Shown here one piece after another: positions 17,059 to 26,072 of a DNA stretch of 64,000 nucleotides. The notes under the pieces were generated by a model that was not told the origin of the DNA, did not search any database, and worked only from the letters and a program-made list of their open reading frames with translations. The translations under genes and the position numbers were made by a program. Source of the stretch: Phenylobacterium sp. (lineage in GTDB: Bacteria > Pseudomonadota > Alphaproteobacteria > Caulobacterales > Caulobacteraceae); the NCBI RefSeq assembly GCF_004799515.1, contig NZ_SSMX01000026.1:310001-374000 (forward strand), given 5' to 3'. How positions within the stretch are numbered: position 1 is the stretch's first letter; the number at the start of each line of letters is the position of its first letter.

Positions 17059-17074
17059 GGTCCAGCTCTGGACC
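17059..17074 (+). promoter_or_regulatory. leader hairpin before the ribosome site
   Basis: Perfect 6-bp stem GGTCCA/TGGACC with a four-base loop, ending two bases before the AAGGGGG site of the next gene. A TGTAA-N6-TTACA inverted repeat at 17000-17015 lies further up and may be an operator. Confidence 0.4.
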
Positions 17075-17090
17075 TAAGGGGGACATTTCT

Positions 17091-17747
17091 ATGCGTAAGA
17101 TCATTTTCGTCGCCGCTGCCGCGGCGGGTATGGCGTTTGCGGCGGCTTCGGCCCAAGCGACTGAATTCGCTGGCACCTGGACGCTCAGCGAACTGAACAC
17201 CAGCGATCCGGGCCTCGTGGTGAACGCGACGAAGACCACCGGGTCCTTCGACATCGCCAACGGTGTGCTGACCGCCAGCAGCCCGACGACCACCATCAAT
17301 CTGTTCGATCTCTACACGAACGAAGGTTCGATCGAGAAGGACGACAAGACGCCGCTTCCGATCCAGCTGACCTTCACCTTCACGACCCCGAGCCCGACGT
17401 CGGGCGGCGTGATCAACGGCACGACGGTTGGCCAAGAGACCTTCCTGGGCGTCTTCCAGGACGGCGTGCTGAACTGGGCCGACAGCGGCGTGACCGACGT
17501 GAACTTCGGCACCAACCTGAGCGGCCTGCTGACCATCGGCGTCAACGGCGGCGCCTTCAACACCGGCCTTTTCGGCCTCGACAAGGGCAAGCGCGCTGGC
17601 CTCGACGTCTCCGCGACCTTCGATTGGGTCAACGACCCGACGAGCGGCGGCGTGCCTGAGCCCGCCTCCTGGGCGCTGATGATCGCCGGTTTCGGCATGG
17701 CCGGCGCGACCCTGCGCCGCCGTCGCGTCGCCGTCGCCGCCGCCTGA
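17091..17747 (+). CDS. PEPxxWA-CTERM sorting domain protein
   Basis: This 218-residue exported protein has a signal peptide (about 1-24, SAQA) and a Thr/Gly/Asn-rich strand-forming body. Its C-terminal tail is VPEPASWALMIAGFGMAGA followed by LRRRR, an almost ideal PEPxxWA-CTERM sorting signal. The role is unknown; these proteins are thought to be exosortase substrates tied to extracellular polysaccharide. ATG 17091 follows a good AAGGGGG site. The third-position pattern differs a little from neighbours (more A and T), as is common in secreted low-complexity proteins. A strong terminator follows. Confidence 0.88.
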   Translation: MRKIIFVAAAAAGMAFAAASAQATEFAGTWTLSELNTSDPGLVVNATKTTGSFDIANGVLTASSPTTTINLFDLYTNEGSIEKDDKTPLPIQLTFTFTTPSPTSGGVINGTTVGQETFLGVFQDGVLNWADSGVTDVNFGTNLSGLLTIGVNGGAFNTGLFGLDKGKRAGLDVSATFDWVNDPTSGGVPEPASWALMIAGFGMAGATLRRRRVAVAAA

Positions 17748-17773
17748 CACCAGGAGCCTTCGGCAAATACGAG

Positions 17774-17805
17774 AGGCCAGGGGGCGCAATCTCCCTGGCC
17801 TTTTT
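17774..17805 (+). terminator. intrinsic terminator
   Basis: Stem AGGCCAGGG (17774-17782) with CCCTGGCCT (17793-17801) and a ten-base loop, followed by a T run to 17805. Confidence 0.88.
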
Positions 17806-17836
17806 CGTTGCGCCGAGGTTTACGGCGGCTCGGCGT

Positions 17837-18217
17837 TCAGACGCCGGTGAAGACGCAGAGCTTGTTGCCGGCCGCGTCACGGAAGTAAGCGCCGTAGAAG
17901 CCGTTGATCGCCTCCGGCGGCCGGTGGTCCGGCGGGCCCTCGTCGGTCCCGCCCCGGGCGAGCGCCGCCGCATAGGCGGCCTTCACCAGGTCGTGGCTGT
18001 CGGCCTTGAAGGCGATCATCGCCCCGTTGCCGCCCCGCGCCGGCTGGCCGTCGAAGGGCTTGCAGAGGCAGATCCCGGGCGCGCCGTCCTTGGCGTAGAA
18101 AACCCAGTCGCCGGCCAGCGGACCCCGCCGGTAGCCCAGGACGCCCAGGACGGCGTCGTAGAAGGGCAGGGCGCCTTCGACGTCAAGCGCGCCAAGGGTG
18201 ATGTAGCCGATGCTCAA
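17837..18217 (-). CDS. VOC (glyoxalase/bleomycin resistance) family protein
   Basis: This 126-residue single-module VOC protein starts SIGYITLGALDVEGALPFYDAVLG, the usual first beta-alpha unit, and ends GFYGAYFRDAAGNKLCVFTG with the second metal-side strand. Proteins of this size form dimers with a metal site and act as lyases, dioxygenases or binding proteins; the substrate is unknown. The start is TTG 18217, with GGGGGAAG upstream. The conserved domain begins two residues later, so no longer form is needed. Confidence 0.8.
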   Translation of the reverse strand: MSIGYITLGALDVEGALPFYDAVLGVLGYRRGPLAGDWVFYAKDGAPGICLCKPFDGQPARGGNGAMIAFKADSHDLVKAAYAAALARGGTDEGPPDHRPPEAINGFYGAYFRDAAGNKLCVFTGV

Positions 18218-18285
18218 TGCGCTTCCCCCGTCCGACCCGATAACTTTAGCGGCCGGCCCGGACGGAGAAAGAACAGATAACGTCG

Positions 18286-19500
18286 CTAGGCCGCGAGCGC
18301 TTTTTCGAGATTGGCGGCGACTTTGTCGATGAAGCCCTCGGTGGTGAGCCAACCCTGGGTGTCGCCGACCAGCAGCGCCAGATCCTTGGTCATCGAACCC
18401 GATTCCACCGTGTCGACGCAGACCTTTTCGAGCGTCTTGGCGAATCGGTCGAGCTCGGCGTTGCCGTCCAGCTTGGCGCGATGCTCCAGGCCGCGCGTCC
18501 AGGCGAAGATCGAGGCGATGGAGTTGGTCGAGGTGCTCTCGCCGCGCTGGTGCTGGCGGAAGTGGCGGGTGACCGTGCCGTGGGCGGCCTCGGCCTCCAT
18601 GATCTTGCCGTCCGGGGTGATCAGCACCGAGGTCATCAGGCCGAGCGAGCCGAAGCCCTGAGCCACCGAGTCCGATTGCACGTCGCCGTCGTAGTTCTTG
18701 CAGGCCCAGAGGAAGTTGCCGCTCCACTTCAGCGCAGAGGCCACCATGTCGTCGATCAGCCGGTGCTCGTAGACCAGGCCCGCGACCTTGAACTTCTCGG
18801 CGTACTCGGCCTCGTAGACCTCCGCGAAGATGTCCTTGAAGCGGCCGTCGTAGGCCTTGAGGATGGTGTTCTTGGTCGACAGATAGACCGGGAAGTCCCG
18901 CGACAGGCCGTAGTTCAGGCAGGCGTGGGCGAAGTCGCGGATCGAGGCGTCGAGGTTGTACATCCCCATGGCCACGCCGCCGGCCGGGAAGTCGAACACG
19001 TCGAAGTCCATCCGGTCGCCGTTCTCGCCCTCCCAGCTCATCTTCAGCTTGCCCTTGCCGGGCACCACGAAGTCGGTGGCGCGGTACTGGTCGCCGAAGG
19101 CATGGCGGCCGATGATGATCGGCTGGGTCCAGCCGGGGATCAGGCGCGGCACGTTCTTGCAGATGATCGGCTCGCGGAAGACGACGCCGTCGAGGATGTT
19201 GCGGATGGTGCCGTTCGGCGACTTCCACATCTTCTTGAGGTTGAATTCCTTCACCCGGGCTTCGTCGGGGGTGATGGTCGCGCACTTGATGCCGACGCCC
19301 AGCCGCTTGATCGCCTCGGCGGCCTCGACGGTCACCTTGTCGTCGGTGGCGTCGCGGTTCTCCATCCCCAGGTCGTAGTACTCGATCTCAAGGTCGAGGA
19401 AGGGGAAGACCAGCTTGTCTTTGATCATCTGCCAGATGATCCGGGTCATCTCGTCCCCGTCGAGGTCGGCGACCGGGTTGGCGACTTTGATCTTTGCCAT
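18286..19500 (-). CDS. icd: NADP-dependent isocitrate dehydrogenase
   Basis: This 404-residue protein matches the eukaryote-like (type II) NADP isocitrate dehydrogenases found in alphaproteobacteria. It starts [22 protein letters not shown], has the substrate Ser region KSPNGTIRN, and the metal Asp segments ([22 protein letters not shown]). The coenzyme region is [18 protein letters not shown], where HGTVTRH supports NADP. It converts isocitrate to 2-oxoglutarate in the TCA cycle. It is a single gene with its own start (ATG 19500). Confidence 0.97.
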   Translation of the reverse strand: MAKIKVANPVADLDGDEMTRIIWQMIKDKLVFPFLDLEIEYYDLGMENRDATDDKVTVEAAEAIKRLGVGIKCATITPDEARVKEFNLKKMWKSPNGTIRNILDGVVFREPIICKNVPRLIPGWTQPIIIGRHAFGDQYRATDFVVPGKGKLKMSWEGENGDRMDFDVFDFPAGGVAMGMYNLDASIRDFAHACLNYGLSRDFPVYLSTKNTILKAYDGRFKDIFAEVYEAEYAEKFKVAGLVYEHRLIDDMVASALKWSGNFLWACKNYDGDVQSDSVAQGFGSLGLMTSVLITPDGKIMEAEAAHGTVTRHFRQHQRGESTSTNSIASIFAWTRGLEHRAKLDGNAELDRFAKTLEKVCVDTVESGSMTKDLALLVGDTQGWLTTEGFIDKVAANLEKALAA

Positions 19501-19594
19501 GGGTGGGCAGGCGCTCCGCGCGAACTAGGGTTGGGGCCGTATAGCCCCCGGCGGCGCGGACGCAAAGGCCGGACGGCGGCCTTCTTGACGCGGT

Positions 19595-20671
19595 CTAGCC
19601 GACGCTGCGCGCGGCCGTCCGCCCGAGGTCGGCGAAGAGGGCGGCGCGCTCGGCGTCGGTGGCCGTGGAGCCGGTCAGGAAGGCCGCGACGGCATAGCTG
19701 CGCCGGTCGGCCAGGGTGAAGATGCCGACGTCGTTGAAGGCGGCGTTCAGGCCCTGGTCCGTGCCCGATGTGCCGGGCTTGTGGGCGAAGGTCGCGGTCT
19801 TCGGCAGGCCGGCCTTGATGCGGTCGCCGCCGCGGGGCGTCTGGACCATCAGGGTCAGGAGGCGGCGCGTGGAGGCTGGGCTGACCAGCTCGTCCTGGTC
19901 CAGCCGGCGCAGCAGGCCCAGCATGCCCTCCGGCGTCGCGCTGTCCCGCGGATCGGCCATGTAGGCCAGCATGGCCGCGCGGCGCTTGGCCGGCGTCACG
20001 GTGGCCTTGGCGGCGTCGAAGGCCGCGTCGCCCTTCCAGGCCGGGCGGAAGGAGGCCATGCCATAGACCTGCGGCTGCACCTCGCGCTCGTAGCGGTCGA
20101 CGCGGACCTCGGTGATCCCCTTGGACTGCAGCCAGGCGCTCACCACGCCCGGCCCGCCGATGTGCTTCATCAGGAGGTCGGCGGCGGTGTTGTCGCTGTC
20201 GCCGACGGCGGCCGCCAGCAGCTCCTGGACGCTGTAGGCCGCGCGGCCGGGCCAGGCGTCGGCGATGGGCGACCAGGACGGCGACAGGTCCTCGGCCCGG
20301 ATCGTCAGGATCTCGTCCAGGCGAAGGCGGCCGGCGTCGACCTCCGAGAGCACGGCTGCGCCCAGCGGCAGCTTGAAGACGCTCTGCATGGGGAAGGCGC
20401 GGTCGCCCAGGCGGACCCAGAACTCGCCGCTCTCCAGGTTCATCAGCGCGAAGCCCAAAGCGCCGGGCGCCGCGCGCTGCGCGATGGCCGCCACCTCGGT
20501 ATCCAGCCGCTTCATGTCGAGCCGGGGTGTGCGCGAGGCGGTGAGCGCCTCGTTCCTGTGGCACCCCGCCAGCGTCAGGACGCCTGCCCCCCCTAGGGCG
20601 GCCACGCCGAAGAGCACCCCGCGCCGCGCAAGGCTTGCGCTCCGCGCGCCAAGCGATTGTAACCCAACCAT
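19595..20671 (-). CDS. class A beta-lactamase family serine hydrolase, putative Tat-exported lipoprotein
   Basis: This 358-residue protein has an N terminus with RR at 16-17 and a lipobox LAGC (Cys37), suggesting Tat export and lipid anchoring. Active-site motifs are SVFK (Ser97, Lys100), SDN (159-161) and KPGT (298-301, in place of KTG). A Glu in RYEREVQ is a candidate deacylation residue. It probably hydrolyses beta-lactams in the periplasm, though activity is unproved. The start ATG 20671 has GAGGAGAGG eight bases upstream and overlaps the ATG of the divergent tRNA methyltransferase within CCATGG. Confidence 0.88.
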   Translation of the reverse strand: MVGLQSLGARSASLARRGVLFGVAALGGAGVLTLAGCHRNEALTASRTPRLDMKRLDTEVAAIAQRAAPGALGFALMNLESGEFWVRLGDRAFPMQSVFKLPLGAAVLSEVDAGRLRLDEILTIRAEDLSPSWSPIADAWPGRAAYSVQELLAAAVGDSDNTAADLLMKHIGGPGVVSAWLQSKGITEVRVDRYEREVQPQVYGMASFRPAWKGDAAFDAAKATVTPAKRRAAMLAYMADPRDSATPEGMLGLLRRLDQDELVSPASTRRLLTLMVQTPRGGDRIKAGLPKTATFAHKPGTSGTDQGLNAAFNDVGIFTLADRRSYAVAAFLTGSTATDAERAALFADLGRTAARSVG

Positions 20672-21470
20672 GGTCGAAGCCTCTCCTCGCGCGCCAGTCA
20701 TAGTCCTGAACGCGCCACAGCTCGCGGAGAACATTGGGGCCGCGGCGCGGGTGATGGCCAACTTCGGCTTGAGCGACCTGCGCCTGGTCAATCCGCGGGA
20801 CGGCTGGCCGCAGGAACGGGCCTGGGCGTCCGCCTCCGGCGCCGACTGGCCGCTGAACGCCGCCCGGGTGTTCGACAGCGTCGAGGCGGCGGTGGCCGAC
20901 CTCAACCTCGTCTACGCCACCACGGCGCGGCCGCGGGAGCTGCAGCTGCCGGTGCTGACGCCGCGGGTGGCCATGCAGGACCTGGCCGGCGGGATCGCTG
21001 AGGGGCTGAACGTCGGCCTCCTGTTCGGCGGCGAGCGGGCCGGGCTGGAGACCGCCGACATCGCGCTCTGCCAGGCGGTGGTGACCCTGCCGGTGGACGT
21101 GCGCTTCAAGTCGCTGAACTTGGCCCAGGCGGTGGCGATCAACTGCTACGAATGGCGCATGACCGTGGCCGGCGAGGCGCCGCCGGCGTTCCGCGAGGGC
21201 CCGCCGCCCGCCGACGGCGCGGCCATGCTGGGTCTCTACGAGCACTTCGAGCACGAGCTGGACGAGGCCGGCTTCTTCCATCCGCCGGAGAAGCGGCCCT
21301 CGATGGTGCAGAACCTGCGCTCGGCGCTGGGCCGCGCCCAGTTCACCGACCAGGAGGTGCGCACCTTCCGCGGCGTGGTGACGGCCCTATCCAAGGGGCG
21401 CGGGCGCGTGCTGGCCAAGCTCGCCAGCCAGCGGGCCGCCAAAGCCGCCAAGAAGGACGATCCCGCATGA
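20670..21470 (+). CDS. trmJ: tRNA (cytidine/uridine-2'-O-)-methyltransferase, TrmJ type
   Basis: This 266-residue SPOUT methyltransferase starts APVIVLNAPQLAENIGAAARVMANFG (first motif). It has GLLFGGERAGLETADIALC and VRFKSLNLAQAVAINCYEW, motifs two and three that form the trefoil knot binding S-adenosylmethionine. The C-terminal extension FEHELDEAGFF fits TrmJ, which 2'-O-methylates position 32 of tRNAs. ATG 20670 has no ribosome site and may be leaderless. Its start overlaps that of the divergent beta-lactamase gene. Its stop overlaps the next gene (ATGA). Confidence 0.9.
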   Translation: MVEASPRAPVIVLNAPQLAENIGAAARVMANFGLSDLRLVNPRDGWPQERAWASASGADWPLNAARVFDSVEAAVADLNLVYATTARPRELQLPVLTPRVAMQDLAGGIAEGLNVGLLFGGERAGLETADIALCQAVVTLPVDVRFKSLNLAQAVAINCYEWRMTVAGEAPPAFREGPPPADGAAMLGLYEHFEHELDEAGFFHPPEKRPSMVQNLRSALGRAQFTDQEVRTFRGVVTALSKGRGRVLAKLASQRAAKAAKKDDPA

Positions 21471-22543
21471 GCTTCGCCGAGATGCTGGAGAGCCTGCCGA
21501 TCCCGATCCTGCAGGCGCCCATGGCCGGCGCGTCCTTCGACGCCATGACCGTGGCGGTGAGCCAGGCTGGCGGCATGGGCAATCTGGCGGCCGCCGGTGT
21601 CGCGCCGGAGGAGATGCCGGCCGTGGTCGACGACCTGCGCGCCCGCACCGACGCGCCGTTCGGGGTGAACCTGCTGATGGCGCCGCCGTTGAAGCCGGAG
21701 CCGGCGGAGTTGGACGCCGCCCTGGCGCGGCTTGCGCCCTGGTACGCCGAACTTGGCCTGCCGACGCCGGACCACCCGAACCGTTTCTCCTATGACTTCG
21801 ACGCCCAGCTGGAGGCCCTGACCCGCGCCGCGCCGCCGGTGGCCTCGTTCACCTTCTCGATCCTGAGCCCGGCGCAGGTGGACGCCCTGCACGCGGCCGG
21901 CAGCTATGTGGTGGGCACGGCCAACACCGTGGCGGAGGCGCGCGCCTGGGCCGAGGTCGGCGCGGACGGCATCTGCGCCCAGGGCGTCGAAGCCGGCGGC
22001 CACCACGCCTACTTCCTGGAGGATATCGAGGCCTCCTCGATCGGGACCTTCGCCCTGGTCGCCACGGTGCGGCAGGCCGTCGACCTGCCGGTGATCGCTG
22101 CGGGCGGGATCATGGACGGGCGCGGCGTGGCGGCGGCGCTCGCGCTGGGGGCCGACGCCGTGCAGATGGGCAGCGCCTTCCTGCTGGCCGACGAGGCGAT
22201 CAACGGGCCCACCTGGCAGAAGGCGCTCAGCGCGGCGCCCGACGACGCCACGCGGCTGACCCGGGCCTTTTCCGGCCGCTATGCGCGCGGACTGGAGAAC
22301 CGCTTCGTGCGCGAGATGCACGACGAGCAGGAGAAGGTCCCGGCCTATCCGATCCAGAACCGCCTGACCCAGGCCATGCGCGCCGCCGCCAACCAGGCCG
22401 GCGACCCGGAGATGATGTCGCTGTGGGCCGGCCAGGCCATCAAGCTCGCCGGACCCGGCGCGGCGGGCGAGCTGGTCAAGCGTTGGTGGGCGGAGGCGCA
22501 AGAGGTCGCCCAGGCCCTGGCCCGGCGGACCGCCAAAACTTGA
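21467..22543 (+). CDS. nitronate monooxygenase / NPD-like flavoprotein
   Basis: This 358-residue TIM-barrel flavoprotein has LPIPILQAPMAG at the start, GICAQGVEAGGHH for FMN-phosphate contact and the catalytic His region, and VIAAGGIMDGRGVAAALALGADAVQMGSAF, typical of 2-nitropropane dioxygenase-like proteins. The family oxidises alkyl nitronates such as propionate 3-nitronate, or acts as an enoyl reductase; the substrate is not certain. ATG 21467 overlaps the stop of the methyltransferase gene by four bases, so the two are translationally coupled. Confidence 0.88.
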   Translation: MSFAEMLESLPIPILQAPMAGASFDAMTVAVSQAGGMGNLAAAGVAPEEMPAVVDDLRARTDAPFGVNLLMAPPLKPEPAELDAALARLAPWYAELGLPTPDHPNRFSYDFDAQLEALTRAAPPVASFTFSILSPAQVDALHAAGSYVVGTANTVAEARAWAEVGADGICAQGVEAGGHHAYFLEDIEASSIGTFALVATVRQAVDLPVIAAGGIMDGRGVAAALALGADAVQMGSAFLLADEAINGPTWQKALSAAPDDATRLTRAFSGRYARGLENRFVREMHDEQEKVPAYPIQNRLTQAMRAAANQAGDPEMMSLWAGQAIKLAGPGAAGELVKRWWAEAQEVAQALARRTAKT

Positions 22544-22644
22544 CTCCGAAGGGCCGGATAGGCATACCCGCGCCTTCCTCGCCGCCGGGCAACCGCGCGG
22601 TCGTGGATGTATGACGGGTTGACGCGAAGGCCGCCGTTGAAATC

Positions 22645-22664
22645 GCGCCTCTTTCGAGAGGCGC
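22645..22664 (+). promoter_or_regulatory. UUCG hairpin in the rpsD leader
   Basis: Perfect 8-bp stem (22645-22652 with 22657-22664) with a TTCG tetraloop, 26 bases upstream of the rpsD start. No T run follows, so it is not a usual terminator. It may be part of S4 autoregulation or mRNA stability. Confidence 0.5.
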
Positions 22665-22690
22665 CGGCTCGGGTCGAATGAGAGTGAACG

Positions 22691-23308
22691 ATGTCCAAGC
22701 GCCATAGCGCCAAGTACAAACTCGACCGCCGGATGGGCGAAAACATCTGGGGTCGCCCGAAATCCCCGATCAACAAGCGCGCCTACGGCCCCGGCCAGCA
22801 TGGCCAGCGCCGCAAGCAGAAGGTCTCCGACTTCGGCCTGCAGCTGCGCGCCAAGCAGAAGCTGAAGGGCTACTACGGCAACCTGACCGAGAAGCAGTTC
22901 AGCAAGATCTACGAAGAGGCCGCCCGCCGGAAGGGCAACACCTCCGAGAACCTGATCTCGCTGCTGGAAAGCCGCCTGGACGCGGTGGTCTACCGCGCCA
23001 AGTTCGTGCCGACCCCGTTCGCCGCGCGCCAGTTCGTCAACCACGGCCACGTGCTGGTCAACGGCAAGCGGGTCAACATCCCGTCCTACCGCGTGAAGCC
23101 GGGCGACGTGGTCTCGGTGCGCGAGCGTTCGCGCAACATGGCCCTGGTGCTGGAAGCCCTGCAGTCGCCGGAACGCGACACGCCGGACTACATCGAGGTC
23201 GACGGCAAGGGCATGAGCGCCAAGTACGTGCGCATGCCAGAGCTGGCCGAGGTGCCCTATCCGGTGAAGATGGAGCCCAACCTCGTCATCGAATTCTACG
23301 CGTCGTAA
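22691..23308 (+). CDS. rpsD: 30S ribosomal protein S4
   Basis: This 205-residue protein has the full S4 layout: an N-terminal rRNA-binding region ([29 protein letters not shown]) and an S4 RNA-binding domain (about 95-155, [37 protein letters not shown]). S4 starts 30S assembly and often represses its own mRNA. It is a single gene here, away from the alpha operon, as in many alphaproteobacteria. Codon use is highly biased. A hairpin lies in its leader and a strong terminator follows. Confidence 0.98.
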   Translation: MSKRHSAKYKLDRRMGENIWGRPKSPINKRAYGPGQHGQRRKQKVSDFGLQLRAKQKLKGYYGNLTEKQFSKIYEEAARRKGNTSENLISLLESRLDAVVYRAKFVPTPFAARQFVNHGHVLVNGKRVNIPSYRVKPGDVVSVRERSRNMALVLEALQSPERDTPDYIEVDGKGMSAKYVRMPELAEVPYPVKMEPNLVIEFYAS

Positions 23309-23334
23309 AGGGCGTCGAGTTCCAAGATCCGCGG

Positions 23335-23361
23335 AGGCCCGGGAGCGATCCCGGGCCTTTT
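23335..23361 (+). terminator. intrinsic terminator of rpsD
   Basis: Perfect 10-bp stem (23335-23344 with 23349-23358), GCGA tetraloop, T run to 23361. Confidence 0.92.
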
Positions 23362-23392
23362 GCTTTGGGCGCGCCTGTGGCGGAGTGGCGCC

Positions 23393-23749
23393 ATGGACCG
23401 CAGAGGCTTTGTGCTCGCCTTCCTGGCGCTGGGCGGCTGCGCGACAGTGGGCGCGCCCGTGGCGCCGCCCGGGCCGCTGGCTGAGCTGGAGCCGTTGCTG
23501 GCGGTGCGCACCGGGCCGGACGGTGTCACGATCCGTGTGGCCTCCGCCGGCTGCACGGCCAGGCCCGATTTCACCTTCTACGTCGAGCGGCGCGCGGGCG
23601 CGGTCAGCCTAGCCTTCGCGCGTAAGCATGTGGACGTATGCAAGGCTGGGGGCGGCCAGGCGGAGATCGTCTTCGGCTGGACCGAGCTGGGCGTGGCCCC
23701 GAGGACGCCGGTCGTGCTGCTGAACCCGATGGCGCCGCCGCGCGCCTGA
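23393..23749 (+). CDS. putative lipoprotein, unknown
   Basis: This 118-residue protein starts MDRRGFVLAFLALGGC: a short, Arg-led signal with a lipobox ending at Cys16, so lipid anchoring is likely. The mature part has two further Cys residues (SAGCTARPDF and VDVCKAGG) that could form a disulphide in the periplasm. I do not recognise a family. It sits between the rpsD terminator and a DPP-IV-type peptidase gene on the same strand, 58 bases apart. Confidence 0.65.
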   Translation: MDRRGFVLAFLALGGCATVGAPVAPPGPLAELEPLLAVRTGPDGVTIRVASAGCTARPDFTFYVERRAGAVSLAFARKHVDVCKAGGGQAEIVFGWTELGVAPRTPVVLLNPMAPPRA

Positions 23750-23807
23750 GGGTCTTGGCAAGGGCGCGCGGTTGCGGTCAGGTCAGTCCCGAACCGTCGG
23801 GGAATCC

Positions 23808-26051
23808 ATGAAACTCGTCCTAACCGCCGCCATCGCGGCCCTCAGTCTGTCCACGGGTCCGTCCATGACCGCCAACGCCGAAGTCCTGACGCCCGAGCGG
23901 GTGTTCGCCAGCCCCGACCTGTCGGGGCCGCAGGCCCGCGGGGTGGCGCTGGCGCCCGACGGCTCGGCGGTGACCTACCTCAAGGCCAAGGTCGACGACG
24001 TGGACGTCACCGACCTCTGGATCGCCGACGTAAAGGGCGGCGCGCCGCACATGCTGATCGACGGCCGCGCGCTGGCGCCCGACAACAAGACCCTCTCCGA
24101 GGCGGAGAAGAGCCGGCGCGAGCGCATGGGCCTGCGCACCCGCGGCGTGGTCGAATACCACTGGGACGACCAGGGCAGGTACATCCTGGCGCCGGTGCAG
24201 GGCGACCTGTGGCTTTATGACGTGGCCGCCGGCCAGACCCGACGGCTGACCGACACGCCCGGTGACGAGATCGACGGCAAGATCTCGCCCAAGGGCGGCT
24301 TCGTCTCCTACGTCCGCGACGACAACCTTTACCTCATGCCGCTGGCTCAAGGTCAGGTTGGGGGCGGGCCCGAGCGGGCGCTGACCACCGGCGGGACCGA
24401 ACTGAAGAGCTGGGGCACGGCGGAGTTCATCGCCCAGGAGGAGCTGCACCGCGAGACCGGCTACTGGTGGTCGCCGGACGACACGAAGATCGCGCTGGCC
24501 CACGTCGACCAGGCCGGTGTGGATGTCATCGACCGCGTCGACATCGGCGCCGAGGGCGGGACCATCGTCCACCAGCGCTATCCGCGCGTGGGCCGGCCGA
24601 ACGCCATCGTCGAACTCTATGTGGCCGACGTGGCCAGCGGCGCCCGCGTCAAGGTCGATCTGGGCGCCAGCAGCGACATCTACCTCGCCCGAGTGAACTG
24701 GGCGAAGGACGGCAAGACTGTCTACGTCCAGCGCCTGACCCGTGACCAGAAGCGGCTCGACGTCCTGGCGGTCGATCCGGCGACGGGCGTGAGCCACGTG
24801 ATCCTCACCGAGACCAGCCCGCACTGGGTGGCGCTCAGCGAGGACATGAAGCCCCTGAAGGACGGGACCTTCCTTTGGTCGTCGGAGCGGGACGGCAACA
24901 AGCACCTCTACCTCTACGCCGGCGACGGCAAGCTGATCCGCCAGCTGACCCACGGCGACTGGCCGGTGGCCGACCTGGAGGGGATCGACGAGGCGCGGCA
25001 CGTGGCGATCTTCAGCGCCAGCAAGGATACGCCGATCGAACGGCGGCTCTATGAGGTCTCCTGGCTGAATCCCGCCGAGCCCAAGCCGCTGACGCCCGCC
25101 GGCGGCTGGTGGACGGCGGACGTGGCCAAGGCCGGCGGCGCCTTCGCCGGCAGCTATTCCGACCCCAAGACCCCGCCGCGCACCGGGCTCTTCAAGGCCG
25201 ACGGGACCCTGGTGCGCTGGATCGAGGCGAACCCGCTCGACGCCAGCCATCCGTTCTGGCCCTACCGCGACCACCTGTCGGTTCCGGAGTTCGGAACGAT
25301 CAAGGCCAGCGATGGCCAGACCCTGCATTGGGAGATGCGCAAGCCCGCAGGCTTCGATCCGGCGAAGAAATACCCGGTGATCGTCCAGGTCTACGGCGGC
25401 CCGGCCGGCGCCCTGGTGCAGAACCATTGGGCCGCGCCCGCCGACCAGGTGCTGCTGGACGCAGGCTACATCCTGTTCTCCATCGACAACCGCGGCACGC
25501 CCAACCGTTCGGTGGCCTTCAAGACCGCCCTCGACCGCAAGACCGGCGGGCCGGACGTGGAGGACCAGCTGGCCGGCGCGGCTTTCCTGAAGTCGCTGCC
25601 CTTCGTGGACGGGGCGCACCTAGGCGTCACCGGCTATTCCAATGGCGGCTACATGACGCTGATGCTGCTGACGGTCCCCAATTCACCGTTCGCCGCAGGG
25701 GTTGCCGGCGCGCCGGTAACCGACTGGACGCTCTACGACACCGCCTACACCGAGCGCTACATGGGGACGCCCGCGGACAACCCGGTGGGCTACCGCGACA
25801 GCCAGGTGATCGCCCGGCTGGGCAACCTGAAGCCCGGCGCCCTGCTCCTGATCCACGGCATGGCCGACGACAACGTCATCTTCGAGAACTCGACCCGGGT
25901 GCTCTACGGCCTGCAGCAGAAGGGCATCCCCTTCGAGATGATGACCTATCCGGGCCTGCGCCATCGCACGGGCTGGACCTCCAAGCCGATGATCCACCGC
26001 ACCCATGCCACGCTGGATTTCTTCGACAGGAAGCTGAAGCCGAAATCCTGA
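23808..26051 (+). CDS. S9 family dipeptidyl peptidase IV-like protease
   Basis: This 747-residue exported protein has a signal peptide (about 1-24). The DPP-IV N-terminal beta-propeller domain (about 40-480) contains the double-Glu motif AQEELHRETGYWWSPD that binds the substrate amino terminus. The C-terminal alpha/beta hydrolase domain has Ser611 in GYSNGGYM, Asp687 in HGMADDN and probable His719 in LRHRTG. It should remove X-Pro or X-Ala dipeptides from peptides in the periplasm. The nucleophile elbow reads GYSNGG, where many family members have GWSYGG. ATG 23808 starts the signal peptide. Confidence 0.92.
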   Translation: MKLVLTAAIAALSLSTGPSMTANAEVLTPERVFASPDLSGPQARGVALAPDGSAVTYLKAKVDDVDVTDLWIADVKGGAPHMLIDGRALAPDNKTLSEAEKSRRERMGLRTRGVVEYHWDDQGRYILAPVQGDLWLYDVAAGQTRRLTDTPGDEIDGKISPKGGFVSYVRDDNLYLMPLAQGQVGGGPERALTTGGTELKSWGTAEFIAQEELHRETGYWWSPDDTKIALAHVDQAGVDVIDRVDIGAEGGTIVHQRYPRVGRPNAIVELYVADVASGARVKVDLGASSDIYLARVNWAKDGKTVYVQRLTRDQKRLDVLAVDPATGVSHVILTETSPHWVALSEDMKPLKDGTFLWSSERDGNKHLYLYAGDGKLIRQLTHGDWPVADLEGIDEARHVAIFSASKDTPIERRLYEVSWLNPAEPKPLTPAGGWWTADVAKAGGAFAGSYSDPKTPPRTGLFKADGTLVRWIEANPLDASHPFWPYRDHLSVPEFGTIKASDGQTLHWEMRKPAGFDPAKKYPVIVQVYGGPAGALVQNHWAAPADQVLLDAGYILFSIDNRGTPNRSVAFKTALDRKTGGPDVEDQLAGAAFLKSLPFVDGAHLGVTGYSNGGYMTLMLLTVPNSPFAAGVAGAPVTDWTLYDTAYTERYMGTPADNPVGYRDSQVIARLGNLKPGALLLIHGMADDNVIFENSTRVLYGLQQKGIPFEMMTYPGLRHRTGWTSKPMIHRTHATLDFFDRKLKPKS

Positions 26052-26072
26052 GCCCCGGGTTCTTGGTCTCCA

